In this document: piece by piece, positions 59,473-64,000 of the stretch
How the letters are laid out: every line of letters begins with the position of its first letter
How positions within the stretch are numbered: the first letter of the stretch is position 1
DNA from: Pleodorina starrii
Lineage: Eukaryota; Chlorophyta; Chlorophyceae; Chlamydomonadales; Volvocaceae
DNA length: 64,000 bases
Assembly: GCA_030267565.1 (NCBI GenBank)
Contig: BRXU01000022.1
Coordinates: 2,004,001 to 2,068,000 of the forward strand
Direction: 5' to 3'
Notes under the pieces: model-generated
Databases searched by the model: none
What the model saw: only the letters and a program-made list of their open reading frames with translations
Told to the model about the DNA's origin: nothing
Position numbers and translations under genes: made by a program

Positions 59473-60301
59473 GTGACGGCGAGGAGGTGACGGCGAGGAG
59501 GCGACGGCGAGGAGGTGACGGCAGTGCAGGTGACGGCGAGGTGGTGACGGCAGTGCAGGTGACGGCGAGGAGGTGACGGCGAGGAGGTTGACGGCGAGGA
59601 GTTGACGGCAGTGCAGGTGACGGCGAGGAGGTGACGGCGAGGAGGCGACGGCAGTACCGGTGACGGCGAGGAGGCGACGGCGAGGAGGCGACGGCAGTGC
59701 CGGTGACGGCGAGAGGGTGACGGCCAATAGGCGACGTCAGTGCCGGTGACGACGAGGAGGTGACGGCAGTGCAGGTGACGGCGAGGAGGTTGACGGCGAG
59801 GAGGTGACGGCAGTGCAGGCGACGGCGAGGAGGTGACGGCAGTGCAGGTGACGGCGAGGAGGTGACGGCGAGGAGGTTGACGGCGAGGAGTTGACGGCAG
59901 TGCAGGTGACGGTGAGGAGTCGACGGTGAAGAGTGACGGCAGTGCAGGTGACGGCGAGGAGGCGACGGCGAGGAGGCGACGGCAGTACCGGTGACGGCGA
60001 GAAGGTGACGACGAGGAGGCGACGGCGAGGAGGTGACGGCAAGGCAGATTACGGCGAGGAGGTTGACGGCGAGGAGTTGACGGCAGTGCAGGTGACGGTG
60101 AGGAGTCGACGGTGAATAGTGACGGCAGTGCAGGTGACGGCGAGGAGGTTGACGGCGAGGAGGCGACGGCAGTACCGGTGACGGCGAGGAGGTGACGGCA
60201 GTGCCGGTGACGGCGAGGAGGTTGACGGCGAGGAGGCGACGGCAGTACCGGTGACGGCGAGAAGGTGACGGCCATGAGGCGACGGCAGTGCCGGTGACGG
60301 T
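59473..60301. repeat. Satellite minisatellite block 5
   Basis: About 0.83 kb. The first half follows blocks 3-4, then a large internal deletion removes roughly 0.5 kb. Confidence 0.95.
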
Positions 60302-60641
60302 GATGATGTTGACGACGCCGCCGGCGGCCTCCGTGTCTTGGACTTGGCGGCGGCGAGCGAGAGCGAGCGGCGGTCGTACAGCGGCGGCGGGGCCGTCACG
60401 GGCCACCACCGGCGGCAGTCTGCAGGACGGCCGCCGGGGCTCCCGCCTCGATGGGCTCGTCCAGTGCCGTACCGATGAGGCAGGGAGGACGGAAGGGGTG
60501 TGGCTGCGGCGTCGAGGACACAGCCAAGGGAAGGCACGGGGCAGGGGGTTAGTGCAGGTCAGCGGCGGTGCATATCCGTCAGGTGTTGGCGTGGCTTGCT
60601 CCAATAAGCAACCGGGGGTTGATACGATACTGCAGTGCAGA

Positions 60642-61621
60642 TCAGTCATCGCGGGCAGCCATTGAGGTAGCGGAAAGCGAGCGGAGTGCCATCTGACGCC
60701 AAAGCTGCACCACCGCCGCGTTTCCCAGCAGCACCAGGACATTTCGCAACCCCCATACACATACATCAGCCCCAGGCAGCTCGCCATCCAGAGGAGCAGG
60801 AGAAACGCGGGGCAATGAGTGCCACCGCTTCCGGATGGCAATACCGGCTCTACGGCACCTGCACTCCTTAATGAACGGCGCAAATAAGGCGGCTACAATG
60901 ACCCTTAACGCGCTGTTGTGCCTGAAGACCAGCTTGCTCTGACCGTCTCCACCCCCGCCGCAGTGCTTATTATCCCAACTTACCCCAGCCACCTTCCAAC
61001 CGCTGGTCGGCGCAGCGAGCCTGAACCCGTGCCCATGCCGTACCCGCTCCCCTTCGGCCTCATGGCCACAGCAGGGTTCCCTCCTCGCTCCCAGCCACAG
61101 CAGCCGCCGGCCTCCGGTCTCCGGCGGCGACGGCGGCGAGGGGCTGGGCGGCTCCGGCGACGGCGGCGCGTTCGCCGTCGCCGCCATCTCCGCCCTGCTG
61201 CCGTAAAACCACAGCGGAGGTCCTCCTCGCGTAACCATGCGTGAGCTCCTCGCGTGGGGGCCAGGGCAGGGAAGGGGGGCATCCAACACGGGGTCAAGGA
61301 CAAGATTGAGGGGTCAGGGGGAAATAGGAGACGACCTAACTCCACCCAGCACTTGAACCAACCCCCCTGCATCCCGCCATCACCACGCCTCGGCAACGGA
61401 GGTACGGCACCCGAAGCGGTTTCAGAGTACAGCAGGCGGTACGTGCATGCCGCGACACAGCCTGCGACTAGCACAGCACGCCTAGGGGAAACACAAATGC
61501 CTCCCGAGCCCCCCACCCGGACAACGCTAGAAAGCATGCAGCAAGCTGACAGCCGGTGCCCAACCCCCAGGACCTGGACACATGCACGGGAGGGCCGCCA
61601 TGTGCTACAGCGGGGAGTCAA
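60642..61621 (-). pseudogene. Frameshifted satellite ORF, unit 5
   Basis: The same frame is broken: 10 bp present in units 1-4 (CAACCGCGGT) is missing near 61222. The N-terminal part, with some substitutions, runs into another frame, and the C-terminal part is open only from a new start near 61289. Confidence 0.4.
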
Positions 61622-62696
61622 CCGCAGGGGAGGAGAGCGTCAAGGAAACCCCATCGTTCAGCACAGGATCTGCCCACCATCCGACTGGCCTCCACATTCT
61701 TCGGTCTGGTGGGGGGGCTTAAAAGCCCACCTCCCCGAGGCTTTGGCGCGCACATGCTGCACCGTCCGCCTCTGCCAGCCGGCATAATATACCCACCCCG
61801 AACCCAAAAGGGTTTATTGGGCATTTCAAGTCTCATTCATAACCCCTCAGCCCCAGCCGGATGGTGCCCCTCCCCAATTCGGTTAGACACCCCCAATTTA
61901 GAGGATTTCTTCGGTCTGGTGGGGGCCGTTAGAGGCTCACTTCCCCGAGGCTTTGGCGCGCACATGCTGCACCGTCTGCCTGTGCCAGCCGGCATTATAT
62001 ACCCACCCCGAGCCCAAAAGGGCTTATTAGGCATTTCCTCGTCGTTTGTAACCCCTCAGTCCCCAATGCCGCTACATCAATGGGGGGGGGGTGGGGTGTT
62101 CAGAAACACGGAGGGTGCGAGTCGGCACTTGCGGTCTGCTCTTTCGGTCTGCTGGCTGCCACTTGTCAAGTCGTTCATTCCAGTGCCAAACCCGCACCCC
62201 CCTCCCCCCCATTGATCTAGCGGGGCAGGCTCCTGTGCTGAACAATGGCGTTTCCTACACGCTCTCCTCACCCGCAGCAGTCCCCCTGCCGCTGCAAACA
62301 GCCGCCCTCGATACCGCACACGAGACCAGGGCCCAGACGTGGGCCCCAGTCGCCAGCCCGCCACAAACCCTCCAGCCCTGCCGGCTGGGAGCCCCGGGGG
62401 ACATCTATGTTCCCGCAAACACGCGCCATGCTGTCACACACTGCGCCGACGCACGCACTAACCGACCTACCGTACCCGTCAACCGCCACGGTCGCCGTAA
62501 CCCCGCTGATGTGTGCCATCCGCCCCACCCACGGGTCGCTTCGGTGTTGGACGGAGTAAGAGCCGCGGCGGTTACGCGAGCCCCCGTTCCGGTCCTAGTA
62601 CGAATTGGGGTCATTGCGTATGACGTACGTACCTGGCGGCGAGGGGCTTATGCCGGGGGATGCGGCGTGGGCCTGCAAATGTCTTGGACAGCGAGC

Positions 62697-63622
62697 GTGA
62701 CGGCGAGGAGGTTGACGGCGAGGAGGTGACGGCAGTGCAGGTGACGGCAGGGCAGGTGACGGCGGGAGGTTGACGGCGAGGAGGTGACGGCAGTGCCGGT
62801 GACGGCGAGGAGGCGACGGCGAGGTGGCGACGGCAGTGCCGGTGACGGCGAGAAGGTGACGGCAGTGCAGGTGACGGCGAGGAGGTTGACGACGAGGAGG
62901 CGACGGCAGTACCGGTGACGGCGAGCAGGTGACGGCGAGGAGGTTGACGGCGAGGAGATGACGGCAGTGCAGGTGACGGCGAGGAGGTTGACGGCGAGGA
63001 GGCGACGGCAGTGCAGGTGACGGCGAGGAGGCGACGGCGAGGAGGCGACGGCAGTGCAGGTGACGGCGAGGAGGTTGACGGCGAGGAGATGACGGCAGTG
63101 CAGGTGACGGCGAGGAGGTTGACGGCGAGGAGGCGACGGCAGTACCGGTGACGGCGAGCAGTTGACGGCGAGGAGGTTGACGGCGAGGAGATGACGGCAG
63201 TGCAGGTGACGGCGAGGAGGTTGACGGCGAGGATGCGACGGCAGTGCAGGTGACGGCGAGGAGGTTGACGGCGAGGAGGTGACGGCAGTGCAGGTGACGG
63301 CGAGGAGGTTGACGGCGAGGATGCGACGGCAGTGCAGGTGACGGCGAGGAGGTTGACGGCGAGGAGGTGACGGCAGTGCAGGTGACGGCGAGGAGGTTGA
63401 CGGCGAGGAGGTGACGGCAGTGCAGGTGACGGCGAGGAGGTGACGGCAGTGCCGGTGACGGCAGTGCAGGTGACGGCGAGGAGGTGACGGCAGTGCCGGT
63501 GACGGCGAGGAGGTTGACGGCGAGGAGGCGACGGCAGTGCAGGTGACGGCGAGGAGGTTGACGGCGAGGAGGTGACGGCAGTGCAGGTGACGGCCATGAG
63601 GTGACGGCAGTGCCGGTGACGG
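62697..63622. repeat. Satellite minisatellite block 6
   Basis: About 0.93 kb with a different, more regular monomer order, dominated by an alternation of GTTGACGGCGAGGAG and GTGACGGCAGTGCAG. Confidence 0.95.
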
Positions 63623-64000
63623 TGATGATGTTGACGGCGCCGCTGGCGGCCTCCGTGTCTTGGACTTGGCGGCGGCGAGCGAGAGCGAGCGGCGGTCGTA
63701 CAGCGGCGGCGGGGCCGTCACGGGCCACCACCGGCGGCAGTCTGCAGGACGGCCGCCGGGGCTCCCGCCTCGATGGGCTCGTCCAGTGCCGTACCGATGA
63801 GGCAGGGAGGACGGAAGGGGTGTGGCTGCGGCGTCGAGGACACAGCCAAGGGAAGGCACGGGGCAGGGGGTTAGTGCAGGTCAGCGGCGGTGCATATCCG
63901 TCAGGTGTTGGCGTGGCTTGCTCCAATAAGCAACCGGGGGTTGATACGATACTGCAGTGCAGATCAGTCATCGCGGGCAGCCATTGAGGTAGCGGAAAGC

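Larger units (their letters stand above)
45409..64000. repeat. Macrosatellite array, about 3.2-4.1-kb units
   Basis: Six consecutive units, the last cut by the window end. Each has a GTGACGGCGAGGAG-type minisatellite followed by about 2.4 kb of conserved unique sequence. Starts of the minisatellite: 45409, 47906, 52001, 55737, 59473, 62697. Unit lengths are 2,497 (short minisatellite), 4,095, 3,736, 3,736, 3,224 and at least 1,304 bp. Units starting at 52001 and 55737 are nearly identical; I noticed one C/T difference (58861). The outer units carry more changes. Long open frames running from the unique part into the minisatellite are not credible genes. Confidence 0.95.

Overview
The window looks like nuclear DNA of a GC-rich green alga, most likely a volvocine chlorophyte (Chlamydomonas/Volvox relatives). 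The reasons are many short introns with GTGAG/GTGCG donors and pyrimidine-rich CAG acceptors, one clean GC-AG intron, coding exons packed with Gln/Ala/Pro/Gly runs, many G-rich minisatellites, and a mismatch-repair gene with plant-type (MSH6/MSH7) features. I see no bacterial operons, tRNAs, rRNAs or CRISPR arrays. Most long open frames are artefacts of high GC or of tandem repeats. The gene models below rest on splice sites and reading-frame phase that I joined by hand.

Layout. 1-2766: lower-GC DNA without a convincing gene. 2767-9996 (+): a seven-exon gene for a roughly 1,424-residue protein with about three membrane segments and a very long Gln-rich tail. 9997-13733: intergenic, simple repeats only. 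13734-17900 (-): a complete six-exon alpha/beta hydrolase of the EMB8/YheT/ABHD1-3 type. 27909-42521 (-): a MutS homologue (MSH6/MSH7 subfamily), complete except for its unresolved 5' end. 43228-43653 (+): a small four-helix membrane protein, divergent from the MutS gene. 43654-45185: low-confidence open frames. 45186-64000: a trinucleotide tract followed by a macrosatellite with units of about 3.2-4.1 kb, each made of about 2.4 kb of unique sequence plus a GTGACGGCGAGGAG-type minisatellite. The array runs off the window end.

The most striking feature is a head-to-tail tandem duplication: 14857-23802 and 23803-32350. The two copies differ, as far as I could see, only in two poly-G run lengths and in the copy number of a 10-bp array (about 81 versus 41 units). 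The unit starts inside an intron of the hydrolase gene and ends inside an intron of the MutS gene. One intact hydrolase and one intact MutS gene therefore remain at the outer edges, while the junction holds a truncated hydrolase 5' half fused head-to-tail to a truncated MutS 3' half, both on the minus strand. It is either a very recent rearrangement that made a candidate chimeric gene, or an assembly artefact.

Functionally the window is a small set of unrelated nuclear genes: mismatch repair, a lipid/ester hydrolase, two membrane proteins of unknown role, and a satellite that may carry its own promoter and short open frame.
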